Positions 44,901 to 54,076 of a stretch of DNA of 64,000 bases are shown here, in pieces; position 1 is the first letter of the stretch; every line of letters begins with the position of its first letter. This DNA is from Streptomyces canus 299MFChir4.1 (GTDB lineage Bacteria > Actinomycetota > Actinomycetes > Streptomycetales > Streptomycetaceae), in the NCBI RefSeq assembly GCF_000383615.1, contig NZ_KB911582.1:269271-333270 (forward strand). The letters are read 5' to 3'. Below the pieces are notes generated by a model. That model was not told the origin of the DNA. It did no database searches and saw only the letters and a program-made list of their open reading frames with translations. The position numbers and the translations under genes were made by a program.

Positions 44901-45119
44901 ATGCCTCGCTACGAATACCGCTGCCGGACCTGCGGCGACACCTTCGAACTCAGCCGCCCCATGGCCGAGTCCTCCGCCCCGGCCGACTGCCCGGCCGGCC
45001 ACGACGACACCGTGAAGCTGCTGTCGACGGTGGCGGTGGGCGGCTCGGCGTCCGCTTCGGCGCCGGCCCCCCAGGCGGGCGGCGGCGGAGGATGCTGCGG
45101 CGGCGGTTGCTGCGGCTGA
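44901..45119 (+). CDS. FmdB-type CxxC-CxxC zinc-ribbon protein
   Basis: A 72-residue protein starting MPRYEYRCRTCGDTFELSRPM. C-R-T-C and the later C-P-A-G-H form the zinc ribbon; in most members the second pair is C-P-x-C, here Cys to His (CPAGH). The C-terminal tail GGGGGCCGGGCCG is extremely Gly/Cys-rich, a known variation in actinobacteria. Members are named FmdB-like regulators without firm evidence. The ATG at 44901 removes the two residues of the longer frame. Confidence 0.8.
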   Translation: MPRYEYRCRTCGDTFELSRPMAESSAPADCPAGHDDTVKLLSTVAVGGSASASAPAPQAGGGGGCCGGGCCG

Positions 45120-45176
45120 CCGCCGTACGGACGCTTCTTCAGGCTGCCTTCAAGTCCGCGTCCCTAGCGTGGGCCC

Positions 45177-45803
45177 ATGTCAGCCATCGACTGGGTCAAC
45201 GGCCTCATGGACGCCCTCGGCGCGCCCGGCGCCGGGGTCGCCATCGCCCTGGAGAACCTCTTCCCGCCCATCCCGAGCGAGGCGATCCTGCCGCTCGCGG
45301 GCTTCGCGGTGAGCGCCGGCCGGATGAGCCTGGTCGCCGTGCTGCTGTGGACGACGGCGGGCTCGGTGATCGGCGCCCTCGCGCTCTACGGCGTCGGCGC
45401 GCTCCTCGGCCGGGACCGCACGGTGGCACTCGCGGCGCGGCTGCCCCTCGTCAGGGTCGCGGACATCGAGAGGACCGAGGCCTGGTTCCTGCGGCACGGC
45501 ACCAAGGCGGTGTTCTTCGGCCGGATGGTCCCGGTCTTCCGCAGCCTCGTCTCGATCCCGGCCGGCGTCGAGCGCTTGCCGCTGCCGGTGTTCCTGACGC
45601 TCACCACGCTGGGCAGCGCCCTGTGGAACACGGCGTTCGTCCTCGCGGGCCACGCCCTGGGCGCCAACTGGACCCAGGTCACCGACGTCGTGTCCGCGTA
45701 CTCGAAGGTCGTCCTTGTGGCCGCCGCGCTCGCGGTCGTGGCGTTCGTCGCCGTACGACTGCTGCGGCGGCCCTCGTCTACTGAGGCGTCCGAGCCGTCC
45801 TGA
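45177..45803 (+). CDS. DedA-family membrane protein
   Basis: A 208-residue membrane protein with clear DedA motifs: ALENLFPPIPSEAILPLAGF (the E-N-x-x-P-P-I-P-S-E signature), a re-entrant helix, WFLRHGTKAVFFGRMVPVFRSLVSIPAG (the F/G-R-x-x-P-x-x-R-x-x-x-x-x-P-A-G signature) and four more hydrophobic segments. It probably flips undecaprenyl phosphate or another lipid. The ATG at 45177 is the only sensible start. Its end overlaps the convergent HAD gene by 26 bp. Confidence 0.85.
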   Translation: MSAIDWVNGLMDALGAPGAGVAIALENLFPPIPSEAILPLAGFAVSAGRMSLVAVLLWTTAGSVIGALALYGVGALLGRDRTVALAARLPLVRVADIERTEAWFLRHGTKAVFFGRMVPVFRSLVSIPAGVERLPLPVFLTLTTLGSALWNTAFVLAGHALGANWTQVTDVVSAYSKVVLVAAALAVVAFVAVRLLRRPSSTEASEPS

Positions 45804-46602
45804 GCAGCTCCCGCAGGATCCGCTCCCCCGCCAGCACTCCCCGCTCCGGCAGCGCGCTGATCGCCGGAGCGGTCCAGTTCTCGTCCGCCAGCTCTCCGTG
45901 CCCCGGCCGCCAGCCCCGGTCGGCCGCGAGGAGCAGGTCGGTGTCGAGCAGCGAGTCGCCCGCGGCCAGCGTCAGGGCGGCCCCGGTACGCCGGGCCACC
46001 TCGCGCACGGCCGCGCTCTTGGTGAGCGGCTTGGGGACGGCGTAGATCTTGCGGCCCTGGAGGGAGACCGTCCAACCGCGGCTCTCGGCCCACACCGCGA
46101 GCTCCTTCACCCATTCCTCGGGCAGCAGTTCGCGCTCGACGACGAGGTAGGCGAAGAGGTCCTCGGCGATTCGGTGCTTGCGCAGCCACAAGGGGTCGGC
46201 CGTGGCCTGGAGGTGCGCGCTGATCTCGGCCAGCGAGGCGCACTCGTCGGCGAGGCGGGCGGTGACCCGTTCGTGCCAGTCGAGGTCGGTGACGCCGTCG
46301 ACCAGCAGGTGGCCGCCGTTCGCGCAGATCGCGTAAGCGGGCGGCGGGCCGGGCAGGTTGATGCGCTGGTACTGCTTGCGGGTGCGCGTGGTCGTCGGCA
46401 CGAAGACCGCCTCGTCCCCGAGCTCGCAGAGCAGTCCGGCCGCGGTCTCCGTCATGTACGACAGCGGCCTGCTCTCGTGCACCTCGACACAGAGCAGCCG
46501 GGGCGCCCGCGCGTCCGGCATGGTCAGCGCGAGGGCGGCGGCGGAGTAGATGAGCGTACGGTCGAGGTCGCTCGCGACCAGCACCGGAGCCTGGGCGGCC
46601 AT
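45778..46602 (-). CDS. HAD-family phosphatase of the Ter locus
   Basis: A 274-residue HAD hydrolase of the Cof/sucrose-phosphatase type. DLDRTLIYS near residue 12 is motif I, TTTRTRKQYQRINLP is motif II, a lysine in KPLTKSAAVREVARR is motif III and AAGDSLLDTDLLLAADRG is motif IV. The cap is type C2. In Ter operons this enzyme acts with a phosphoribosyltransferase, a StiP protein and a citrate-lyase-like enzyme to make an unknown nucleoside-like metabolite. The ATG overlaps the upstream stop by one base. Confidence 0.85.
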   Translation of the reverse strand: MAAQAPVLVASDLDRTLIYSAAALALTMPDARAPRLLCVEVHESRPLSYMTETAAGLLCELGDEAVFVPTTTRTRKQYQRINLPGPPPAYAICANGGHLLVDGVTDLDWHERVTARLADECASLAEISAHLQATADPLWLRKHRIAEDLFAYLVVERELLPEEWVKELAVWAESRGWTVSLQGRKIYAVPKPLTKSAAVREVARRTGAALTLAAGDSLLDTDLLLAADRGWRPGHGELADENWTAPAISALPERGVLAGERILRELLRTARTPQ

Positions 46603-49070
46603 CAGACCGACACCGCCTTGCCGTCGGCACCCGTCGCACCCCGCGTGTACTTGGGGTGGATCAACCCCACGCAGGTGTACGGGAGTTCGGCGACCTCTTC
46701 CACCGGGACACCTCTCTGCTCGGCCAACAGGCGTACGTGGTCCAGGTCCGCGCCCGCGCCTGCCCTGGCCAGGATCTTCCAGGGCACCCGGCGCAGCAGC
46801 ACCCTGGTGGTCTCGCCGACGCCCGGCTTGACGAGGTTGACGTCGTGGATGCCGTACTCCTCGCTGATGCGCTCGACGGCGGCCCAGCCCTCCCAGGTGG
46901 GCTCGCGGTCGCCGGCCAGCAGTTCCTTCACGGTGGCGTCAACGGCGTCCACGACCTCGGGGAAACGGGCGGCGACGGCGTCCAGGAAGTCCACCGACAC
47001 GTCCGCGCCCGCGAGTTCGCGGTAGAACTTCGCGCCGTGGAAGTCGTCCGGGCCGACCAGGTCCGCGCGCAGCACCGTGCGCGAGATCAGGCCCGACACC
47101 GTGGAGTTGAGGCAGGCGGAGGGGATGAGGAAGTCCTCACGGGTGCCGTACGTCCGCACGCACGAGCCCGGGTCGGCGAGTACGGCGATCTCCGGGTCGA
47201 AGCCCGGGGCGCCCCCCTCGGCCTCGAACTTCCGCACCGCTTCCGTCAGTTCACGGGTGATCGCGCCCTTGCCGGTCCAGCCGTCGACGAAGACGACGTC
47301 GGCCGGGTCGTGGTGGTCGGCCAGCCAGCGCAGGGCGTTGGCGTCGATGCCGCGGCCGCGGACGATCGAGACGGCGTAGTGCGGCAGGTCGAGACCGTGG
47401 CGGAACTGCGCCCAGCGGCGCATCAGGACGCCGACGGGGGTGCCGGCGCGGGCGAGCGAGACGAGGACCGGGCGGGGCGAGCGCTCCTGGAGCACGATCT
47501 CCGTGACCGCGCCGACGGCCTGGGCGAGCCTCGCCGAGGACTCCCCGAGGGCCGTCCGGAACAGCTCCTGGTACTGGTCGCTCGGCTGGTACTCCATCGG
47601 CAGCGACTCCGCGTAGTGCGCGCCGCCGCTCTGGATGGCCTCCTCGCGCTCCTCGGTCGGCGCCTCCAGGGTGACGTCCGAGAGGTCCTGGAGCAGCCAG
47701 CCGACGTCCTCCGGGGCGTAGGAGGAGAAGGCGGGGCCGCGGAGGGGCTCGGGGGGCATGGGGGGCCTTTCGGGGGTGTAGCTGGGGACGACCGCGAGGG
47801 TGACGTGCGGGGTGTGCTCGGCGAGCCGCGCCAGGAGGCCGTCGGGGGCGTGCAGTTCGGGGGTGTCGGCGGTGGAGTCGACGACCACGACCACCGCGTC
47901 GAAATCGGCGCCGGCGACGTTGTAGGCGTAGCGCTCGCCAGGGCCGTCGGCCGGGTTGTCGTGGGCGGGGAAGGTGAGACGCGTGCGGATCGCGTATCCC
48001 GGGTCGTCCACGGCCAGGACGGGTGAGCGGGTGGTCGTGGAGTAGGTCACGCCGACGCCTTCAGCGACCTGTTCGAGCTCGCGGGCGAGCCTGAGGGGGG
48101 CGTACATCAGCTCTTCGAAGCCGAGGATGTGCACGCGGTGCGCGTCTTGCGGCAGCGCCTCGGCGAGCCTTGCGGCCATGGCGGGGAGCGCGGACTCCAG
48201 GCGTATTCGGTGTGCCGGGGTGAAGCCGTGGCGGCCGCCGTCGGGGAGGTCTCGGGGCCACGACAGGTCTGTACGGTGGATTGCCGGGTGCGGGCGGGTG
48301 GGGGCTGGTCGCGCAGTTCCCCGCGCCCCTGAGTTGGCATCCTCATACCTCGTTACAAGGTCCTGCCCCTTCTCCAACACGCCCTCCGGCAGTCTCACGC
48401 TGCCCGAGGCCGCCGCCACCAGGTCGACCCGCGCGTCTATCTCCCGCGCGAAAGCCTCCAATCGCCCCGCGTCCGCCTCCGAACGCATGTCGACCAACGC
48501 GACCACCACGTACCGCTCCCGCGGGTACCGGTCGTGCAGATCCCTGATCGTGTTCAGGACCGTGTTGCCCGTCGAGAACTCGTCGTCGACCAGGACCAGG
48601 GGCCCCTCGCCGGCCAGGAGCGCGGGGTCCTCCGGGAGGAGCAGATGGCTCGTGGCGTGGGAGTGGGATTCCTCGAAGCCGCCCGCGGGGGCCACGCCGG
48701 GGACCGGGCGGCGGGTGGAGTGGAGGTAGGGGGCGAGGGCGATGCCGTCGGCGACGGAGTGGCCGAGGCCCGTCGCCGTCTCCGCGTAGCCGAGGACGAC
48801 CGCCCGGGCCGCCTCCTCGTCGCCCAGCAGGTCGCGCACCCGGCGGCCCAGTGCGAAGCCATGGCCGTAGACGACCGAGGGCGACTGCGGGACGTGCTTG
48901 CCCAGCACGTGGGAGACCAGCAGATGGGCCCGCTTGGGGTTGCGGCGCAGTGCCAGTCCCAGCAGGTCGGTGAGCCGGTCGTCGCCCACGAGTTCGACGC
49001 CGAGCCGGTCGGCGACCCACGTCCCCGACCAGACCCCGCCCGGCGTCCCGTCGTTCACTGCCTTGTTCAT
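46602..49070 (-). CDS. Phosphoribosyltransferase-TRSP protein fused in frame to a StiP-type domain
   Basis: An 822-residue protein. Residues 1 to about 430 are a PRTase with ALVLVDDEFSTGNT-type signature (LVLVDDEFSTGNTVLNTI), then a TRSP-like domain ILGFEELMYAPLRLARELE. Residues from about 438 (MPPEPLRGPAFSSYAPEDV) to the end are a StiP/cysteine-protease-like domain with SLARAGTPVGVLMRRW, VFVDGWTGKGAITREL and CLNSTVSGLISRTVL. In other Ter loci these are usually two genes. An ATG at 47759 with GAAAGG before it could start StiP alone (385 residues). A dispersed DNA repeat is inserted in frame near residues 248-257. The ATG at 49070 follows AAGGGA; a GTG at 49088 is possible. Confidence 0.8.
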   Translation of the reverse strand: MNKAVNDGTPGGVWSGTWVADRLGVELVGDDRLTDLLGLALRRNPKRAHLLVSHVLGKHVPQSPSVVYGHGFALGRRVRDLLGDEEAARAVVLGYAETATGLGHSVADGIALAPYLHSTRRPVPGVAPAGGFEESHSHATSHLLLPEDPALLAGEGPLVLVDDEFSTGNTVLNTIRDLHDRYPRERYVVVALVDMRSEADAGRLEAFAREIDARVDLVAAASGSVRLPEGVLEKGQDLVTRYEDANSGARGTARPAPTRPHPAIHRTDLSWPRDLPDGGRHGFTPAHRIRLESALPAMAARLAEALPQDAHRVHILGFEELMYAPLRLARELEQVAEGVGVTYSTTTRSPVLAVDDPGYAIRTRLTFPAHDNPADGPGERYAYNVAGADFDAVVVVVDSTADTPELHAPDGLLARLAEHTPHVTLAVVPSYTPERPPMPPEPLRGPAFSSYAPEDVGWLLQDLSDVTLEAPTEEREEAIQSGGAHYAESLPMEYQPSDQYQELFRTALGESSARLAQAVGAVTEIVLQERSPRPVLVSLARAGTPVGVLMRRWAQFRHGLDLPHYAVSIVRGRGIDANALRWLADHHDPADVVFVDGWTGKGAITRELTEAVRKFEAEGGAPGFDPEIAVLADPGSCVRTYGTREDFLIPSACLNSTVSGLISRTVLRADLVGPDDFHGAKFYRELAGADVSVDFLDAVAARFPEVVDAVDATVKELLAGDREPTWEGWAAVERISEEYGIHDVNLVKPGVGETTRVLLRRVPWKILARAGAGADLDHVRLLAEQRGVPVEEVAELPYTCVGLIHPKYTRGATGADGKAVSV
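48301..48329. repeat. Dispersed Streptomyces repeat, copy B (inside a coding region)
   Basis: GGGGCTGGTCGCGCAGTT followed by CCCCGCGCCCC matches copy C at 58845-58873 over its whole 29 bases and shares a 19-base core with copy A. Here it encodes GARGTARPAP in a linker of the PRTase part. Confidence 0.8.
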
Positions 49071-49095
49071 GCGTCCCTTGGTGTCCACGAAATGA

Positions 49096-50259
49096 TCAGC
49101 CGGAGATTCCGGCGGCGAGCAGCTCCACGAAGCCGATGTCCTCGTTGGCCACCCCGAAGACCTCTGCGCGCAGCAGGGTCCGCTCGGCCCAGGCGCGATG
49201 CGGCTTCACTTCGTTCATCTTGTTCGTGTACTGCGATCTCAGCACCCCGCCGCCGCCCCGCTCGGGGCGCAGGATGTCCTGCGCGTCGCTGAATTCCTCG
49301 TGGCTGACCACGGACAGCGCGTGCACGGGCAGTACATGGGAGGGGTGGATGCAGGTCTTGCCGAGCAGGCCGTTGGCCTGGTCGAGGGTGATCTCGCGCA
49401 GCAGGCCGTCCATGGCGTGCTCGATGAGCGCCTCGCGCAGTTCCTCGGCCTGGCCCTCCAGGAAGGGGCTGCGGCGCAGCTGCGGCTTGAACATGCGCTC
49501 CTGGACCCGGAAGTACTCCCAGACCGGCCCGGTCACGGTGAACCCGGTGCCGTCGGCGCGGCCCAGCATGTTCACCACGTCGGCGATCACGGAGGCGACG
49601 ATCTGGACGTCCCAGGCGGTCATGTCGGGGGCGCGGCGCAGGCCGTAGGAGGAGCAGAAGTCGGTGACGCCGAGCCGGAGGGCCAGGACCCGCTCACGGT
49701 ACTTGTCGACCGCGCGGGCGATGCCCTCCAGGGTCTCTACGCGCGTCTCCCGGTAGAGCAGCTCCGGCGACTCCAGCACCGGCATCGCGAACAGCCGGTG
49801 CCCGCTCGCGACCTCGGCGGCGGAAAGGGCCTCCAGGAAGGGGATGCCGCGCTCCTCGGTGAACTTCGGAAGCACGAATCCGGACAGCAGCCGGACCGCG
49901 GGACCGAGCCGGCACACGAGATCGGGGATCTGCTCGGGGGCGCGGACCCGGATGAAGAGCAGCGGGAGATCCACCCGGCGCTCCGCCAGGTCCGTGAACT
50001 GCCGGACCAGGTTCTCCTCACCCTCGGCGACGTCCTCGTCACCGATCGAGTCTTCCAGGCACAGCACCATAGAGACCACGCCGCGTCCGGTCTGCTTGAC
50101 GATGTCGTCGGCGAGCCGCGGCCGCGTGGCCGGACTGTAGAGCGTGGCGCCCAGGGCCGCGGAGAGCAGCCGGGCCGGGGAGTCCGCGGTGAACTCGCAC
50201 GGCTCCTGGTGGAAGAGGCGCTGACGCACCTCAGGGGCGATGTGCCCGAAATGACGCAT
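49096..50259 (-). CDS. HpcH/HpaI aldolase / citrate lyase-like enzyme of the Ter locus
   Basis: A 387-residue TIM-barrel enzyme. VVSMVLCLEDSIGDEDVAEGEENL carries the acidic metal site of CitE-like lyases, LLFIRVRAPEQI the substrate Arg, FAMPVLESPELLYRE the catalytic Glu and KTCIHPSHVLPVHAL the C-terminal signature. It is the first gene of the minus-strand group lyase, PRTase-StiP, HAD. It probably makes or breaks a C-C bond on the metabolite that these enzymes build. The ATG at 50259 follows GGGGGAG; an upstream ATG would add 45 residues from the intergenic region. Confidence 0.85.
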   Translation of the reverse strand: MRHFGHIAPEVRQRLFHQEPCEFTADSPARLLSAALGATLYSPATRPRLADDIVKQTGRGVVSMVLCLEDSIGDEDVAEGEENLVRQFTDLAERRVDLPLLFIRVRAPEQIPDLVCRLGPAVRLLSGFVLPKFTEERGIPFLEALSAAEVASGHRLFAMPVLESPELLYRETRVETLEGIARAVDKYRERVLALRLGVTDFCSSYGLRRAPDMTAWDVQIVASVIADVVNMLGRADGTGFTVTGPVWEYFRVQERMFKPQLRRSPFLEGQAEELREALIEHAMDGLLREITLDQANGLLGKTCIHPSHVLPVHALSVVSHEEFSDAQDILRPERGGGGVLRSQYTNKMNEVKPHRAWAERTLLRAEVFGVANEDIGFVELLAAGISG

Positions 50260-50465
50260 ATGACTCCCCCGTGGTAGCTGCGCCGCCTGTAAAGGGTGCG
50301 CAGGTGGCCGGTAATAGTACGTAGGTACCCATGTCCGAGGTTCCCACCGGGCATGAATTTCAGGTAACGCAGACAAGCACGGCCGTGTCGACACCGGTAC
50401 GAGACGAACCGGTGTCGCGCACCCCCGCGTTGTCGTGATCAGGACCGAGAGGGCAGGATGACCGC

Positions 50466-51269
50466 ATGACGCACGCCATGCTGAAGGGGTCGAACGTCCC
50501 GCTGGAAGCCACCACGGTACGCGCCGTGCTGCGCTGGGCGCCCGGGCAGGGGGTCCCGGTCGTCGACGCCTCGGCGCTGCTCCTCGGCCCCGACGGCCGT
50601 GTGCGGTCCGACGAGGACTTCGTCTTCTACAACCAGCCCCGGCATCCCTCCGGGAAGGTCTGGCTTCTCGGCAAGAAACGCGTCGCCGAGGGCCCCACCG
50701 ACACGATCCAGACAGATCTCGCCGGTGTCGAGCCCGGCGTCAGCCAGATTCTCCTGGTCGCCTCGACGGACGACACGTCCGCCGAGGACGCCACCTTCGG
50801 CCGGGTGCAGGGCCTGTGCATCCTGCTGTACGACGCCTCGGTCGCCGACGGCGAGCCGCTGGTCTCCTTCGACATCAAGCCGGAGACGGGCAGGGAGACG
50901 GCCCTGATCTGCGGCGAGCTGTACCGCCGCGGCGAGGGCTGGAAGTTCCGCGCCCTGGGCGAGGGCTATCTGGAGGGTCTGCAGGGCCTGGCCACGGACT
51001 ACGGCATCGTGGTGGACGAGTCAGACTCCGCGGAGCCCCCGTCCCAGCCCGAGCCGACGTCGTTCCCGCTCCCCCCGGAGCAGCCGACCCAGTCGGCCTC
51101 CTCGGTCCCCACCCAGGCGGCCTACGGCTACCCCCAGTCGCCGACCCCGGCCACGGCCCCCGTGGCAGCGGCGTCCGGTTACGGCTACCCGCACCCGGTG
51201 CCGCCCGCGGTCCCCGCGGGCGCGGAGTTCCGCATGCCTCCCCAGGGGCCGCAGTTCATCGGGCGGTAG
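50466..51269 (+). CDS. TerD-family protein with Pro/Gln-rich tail
   Basis: A 267-residue protein. The TerD domain covers residues 1-185: [69 protein letters not shown] and [23 protein letters not shown]. Compared with the two 191-residue TerDs of this locus the D-L-D-A-S strand is V-V-D-A-S-A. Residues 190-267 are a Pro, Gln, Tyr, Ala-rich tail with Y-G-Y-P repeats, likely disordered. TerD domains bind Ca2+. It is divergent from the lyase gene and converges with the TerA-like gene (6 bp between stops). Confidence 0.85.
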   Translation: MTHAMLKGSNVPLEATTVRAVLRWAPGQGVPVVDASALLLGPDGRVRSDEDFVFYNQPRHPSGKVWLLGKKRVAEGPTDTIQTDLAGVEPGVSQILLVASTDDTSAEDATFGRVQGLCILLYDASVADGEPLVSFDIKPETGRETALICGELYRRGEGWKFRALGEGYLEGLQGLATDYGIVVDESDSAEPPSQPEPTSFPLPPEQPTQSASSVPTQAAYGYPQSPTPATAPVAAASGYGYPHPVPPAVPAGAEFRMPPQGPQFIGR

Positions 51270-51275
51270 GGGCGC

Positions 51276-52025
51276 TCACCGGTCCGCCTTCGACTTGTAT
51301 CCCCGCCCCCACTGCAACCCCCAGCCGTACAACCGGTCCAGCTCGCCCTGGAACCCGTACACGAACTGCACCTCGCGCCGCACGATGAGCTCGTCCTTGA
51401 CGTTCTCGATCATCACGACGGCGCAGGACCGGGCCTGAGGGTGCCGCTCGTCGAGGCCTATCTCGATGCGCGGCCCGTTGCTCGGGTACAGCGTCACGAT
51501 GGCGTGCGTACGGTCGAACGCCGGCGTCTGGTCGTAGATGTACACGAAGACCAGCAGCCGCTTGATCTGGTCCCGGTGGTCGAGGTTGACGTACATCGTC
51601 TCGCCGGACGCCGAGCCGAACCGGTCGTCCCCGCTGAGCTTCACGTACGGCGGCGCGTTGACGTCTCCCAGCAGGCCGCCGAGGGGCTGGACGACCCCCT
51701 TGGTGCCGTCGGCCAGCTCGTACAGGCAGCCGAGGTCGAGGTCGACGTTGACCATGCTCTGGCTGTGCCCGAGGACCTCCGGCGGCCTGAGCGCCTTGAA
51801 GGGGTGCCGCAGCAGCGATTCCCGCTGGGAGCCCCCGATGTCGGAGGTCCGCATCCGCCAGGTCAGGTTGACGCGCAGGTTCCCGGTCGCCGCGCCCTGC
51901 TTGGTGAGCGAGACCCGGTTGTGCCGCTTGGTCAGTTCGATGGCGTTGCTGGCCGCGCTGCCCGAGTCGAAGTCGACCTCGCGGCCGCCCCGGAGTCCGT
52001 CCAAGAAGCCCATTCCCGCCCCCAT
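51276..52025 (-). CDS. TerA-like tellurium-resistance protein
   Basis: A 249-residue protein of the TerD superfamily. IELTKRHNRVSLTKQGAATGNLRVNLTW is the linker and first strands, VDLDLGCLYELADGTKGVVQPLGG is the DLDLG calcium-binding strand typical of TerA, and RLLVFVYIYDQTPAFDRTHAIVTLYPSNGPRIEI the second half. The N-terminal peptide MGFLDGLRGGREVDFDSG is conserved in relatives. The start is uncertain: ATG 52025 is given, ATG 52013 matches the family start better, and GTG 52031 is also open. A terminator separates it from the DUF475 gene. Confidence 0.8.
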   Translation of the reverse strand: MGAGMGFLDGLRGGREVDFDSGSAASNAIELTKRHNRVSLTKQGAATGNLRVNLTWRMRTSDIGGSQRESLLRHPFKALRPPEVLGHSQSMVNVDLDLGCLYELADGTKGVVQPLGGLLGDVNAPPYVKLSGDDRFGSASGETMYVNLDHRDQIKRLLVFVYIYDQTPAFDRTHAIVTLYPSNGPRIEIGLDERHPQARSCAVVMIENVKDELIVRREVQFVYGFQGELDRLYGWGLQWGRGYKSKADR

Positions 52026-52045
52026 GTTCACTTTGGAGAAAACCG

Positions 52046-52074
52046 GCGGGGCGGCCGGAGGCCGGCCGCCCCGC
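52046..52074 (-). terminator. 13-bp perfect hairpin after the DUF475 gene
   Basis: Arms 52046-52058 and 52062-52074 (GCGGGGCGGCCGG and complement) with an AGG loop. It lies just after the DUF475 stop and before the TerA-like start, so it probably insulates the two. Confidence 0.75.
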
Positions 52075-52101
52075 TCAGAGCGTTCCTCACCAGGAAGGGT
52101 G

Positions 52102-53250
52102 TCACACCCCGGACGAGACCTCAGTCTTCTCGTCCGAGCCCGCGGCTTTTCCCTCCGCGGCCGCGAGCGCCCTGTTGCGGCGTACGGAGGACAGGAAGGA
52201 CCAGCCGATCAGGAGGACCCCGACGAGGCCGGTGATGATCTCGTGGATCTCGTACTGGATGGTGACCATGAGGATCACGGCGAGGGCGCCGATCGCGTAG
52301 TGCGCGCCGTGCTCCAGGTAGACGTAGTCGTCGAGGGTGCCCTGGCGGACCAGGTACACGGTCAGGGACCGGACGTACATCGCGCCGATGCCCAGGCCCA
52401 GCGCCATCAGGACGATGTCGTTGGTGATGGCGAACGCGCCGATCACGCCGTCGAAGGAGAAGGAGGCGTCGAGGACCTCCAGGTACAGGAACATGAAGAA
52501 CGCGGCCTTGCCGGCCATCAGGACCGCCGACTTGGACTCGCCCTCGCGCTCGGCCCGTTCCTCCTCCTCGTGCTCGCGTTCCTCGTCCTCTTCGAGCTTG
52601 TCCTCGAAGTAGCCGGAGAGTCCGCCGACCACCATGTAGGTGATCAGGCCCGCGATACCGGAGATCAGGACGGTCTGCGCCTTGTCGACATGCGCTCCGC
52701 CGTGCTGGTGGGCGTGGGTCGCGAAGGTAAAGGCGGTGACCAGCAGGACGACCAGCGCGATGCAGACCGACAGCATGTCGACCTTGCCGAGCTTGGCGAG
52801 CGGCCGCTCGATCCAGCGCAGCCACTGGATGTCCCGGTCCTCGAAGATGAAGTCCAGGAAGATCATCAGCAGGAACATGCCACCGAACGCGGCGATCGCC
52901 GGGTGCGCGTCGGTGACCAGCTCCTGGTATTGGTCCTTGTTGTTGAGCGCGAGGTCGACCGCCTCGATGGGCCCCATCTTGGCGCTGATCGCGACGATCA
53001 CGACCGGGAAGACCAGCCGCATGCCGAACACGGCGATCAGGACGCCGACCGTGAGGAAGATGCGCTGCCAGAAGGCGTTCATCTTCTTCAGGATTCCGGC
53101 GTTGACCACCGCGTTGTCGAACGACAGCGAGATCTCGAGGATGGAGAGGATCGCCACGACACCGAAGCCCTCCCACCCCCCGTAGAGGACCGCAGCGACC
53201 AAGCCGAGCGCGGTGACCGCGAACGACCAGCCGAAGGTTTTGACAACCAC
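52102..53250 (-). CDS. TerC-like DUF475 integral membrane protein
   Basis: A 382-residue protein with about nine membrane segments. ILEISLSFDNAVVNAGIL and VLDASFSFDGVIGAFAIT are the two TerC-type E/D-x-x-x-S-x-D-N/G motifs, one in each half, that bind metal ions in the membrane. A charged insert (EDKLEEDEEREHEEEERAERE) separates the halves, and the loop HAHQHGGAHVD may bind metal. TerC/DUF475 proteins are linked to Mn or Te handling and to TerD at the membrane. The GTG at 53250 is the start. It lies downstream of the two TerD genes on the same strand. Confidence 0.85.
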   Translation of the reverse strand: MVVKTFGWSFAVTALGLVAAVLYGGWEGFGVVAILSILEISLSFDNAVVNAGILKKMNAFWQRIFLTVGVLIAVFGMRLVFPVVIVAISAKMGPIEAVDLALNNKDQYQELVTDAHPAIAAFGGMFLLMIFLDFIFEDRDIQWLRWIERPLAKLGKVDMLSVCIALVVLLVTAFTFATHAHQHGGAHVDKAQTVLISGIAGLITYMVVGGLSGYFEDKLEEDEEREHEEEERAEREGESKSAVLMAGKAAFFMFLYLEVLDASFSFDGVIGAFAITNDIVLMALGLGIGAMYVRSLTVYLVRQGTLDDYVYLEHGAHYAIGALAVILMVTIQYEIHEIITGLVGVLLIGWSFLSSVRRNRALAAAEGKAAGSDEKTEVSSGV

Positions 53251-53375
53251 TGGCTACCCAATCCGTACGTGCACGGGATTCCCTCGTGCCGCACTCGGCT
53301 TTACGAAACTTTGAAGCGAAGTGTAGTCGGGCACCTCCGAAGCCCGACCCGGCCCCGGCTTTTGCTCATATCGCG

Positions 53376-53951
53376 TTACGAGACGTTGACCCCGAAGTCG
53401 AGGGCGATGCCCCTCAGGCCCGAGGCGTACCCCTGTCCCACCGCTCTGAACTTCCACTCGCCCTGGTGGCGGTAGAGCTCGCCGAAGATCATCGCGGTCT
53501 CGGTGGAGGCGTCCTCGGAGAGGTCGTAGCGGGCCAGTTCCTGGCCGTCGGCCTGGTTGACCACCCGGATGAAGGCATTGCTGACCTGGCCGAAGGTCTG
53601 GCCGCGGTTGTCGGCGTCGTGGATCGACACCGGGAAGACGATCTTGTCGCACCGGTCCGGCACCTGGGAGAGGTCGACCAGGATCGACTCGTCGTCGCCC
53701 TCGCCCTCACCGGTGAGGTTGTCACCGGTGTGCTCGACCGAGCCGTCCGGGCTCTTGAGCTGGTTGTAGAAGACGAAGTACTCGTCACCCAGGACCCGCC
53801 CGCTGCTGCACATCAGGGCGCTGGCGTCGAGGTCGAAGTCGGCTCCGGTGGTGGAGCGCGCGTCCCAGCCGAGTCCGACCATCACCTGGGTGAGGTTGGG
53901 GGCGGCCTTGGACAGGGAGACGTTCCCTCCCTTGGCGAGCGTGACGCCCAT
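53376..53951 (-). CDS. terD: TerD-family calcium-binding stress protein
   Basis: A 191-residue protein, the standard TerD length. [20 protein letters not shown] is the classic start, [27 protein letters not shown] the first calcium-binding strand, [15 protein letters not shown] the acidic Ca loop, and [23 protein letters not shown] the end signature. It is about 75 percent similar to the next TerD gene, so a tandem duplication is likely. The ATG at 53951 follows GGGAGGGA. TerD proteins occur in tellurite resistance, calcium signalling and differentiation in Streptomyces. Confidence 0.9.
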   Translation of the reverse strand: MGVTLAKGGNVSLSKAAPNLTQVMVGLGWDARSTTGADFDLDASALMCSSGRVLGDEYFVFYNQLKSPDGSVEHTGDNLTGEGEGDDESILVDLSQVPDRCDKIVFPVSIHDADNRGQTFGQVSNAFIRVVNQADGQELARYDLSEDASTETAMIFGELYRHQGEWKFRAVGQGYASGLRGIALDFGVNVS

Positions 53952-53995
53952 GTGCTGTTCCCTCCCCGAGAGTGTGTTTCTGTGCTGTTCCTGCA

Positions 53996-54032
53996 CGTCC
54001 GGCGCCGCACGCAAACCGTGCGGCGCCGGACG
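53996..54032 (-). terminator. 16-bp perfect hairpin between the two terD genes
   Basis: Arms 53996-54011 and 54017-54032 (CGTCCGGCGCCGCACG and complement) around CAAAC. It follows the first terD and likely ends or attenuates its transcript before the second. Confidence 0.8.
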
Positions 54033-54076
54033 AAGAGGGCCGGGGCAGGTCCGAGGACCTGCCCGGTGGACGGGTC

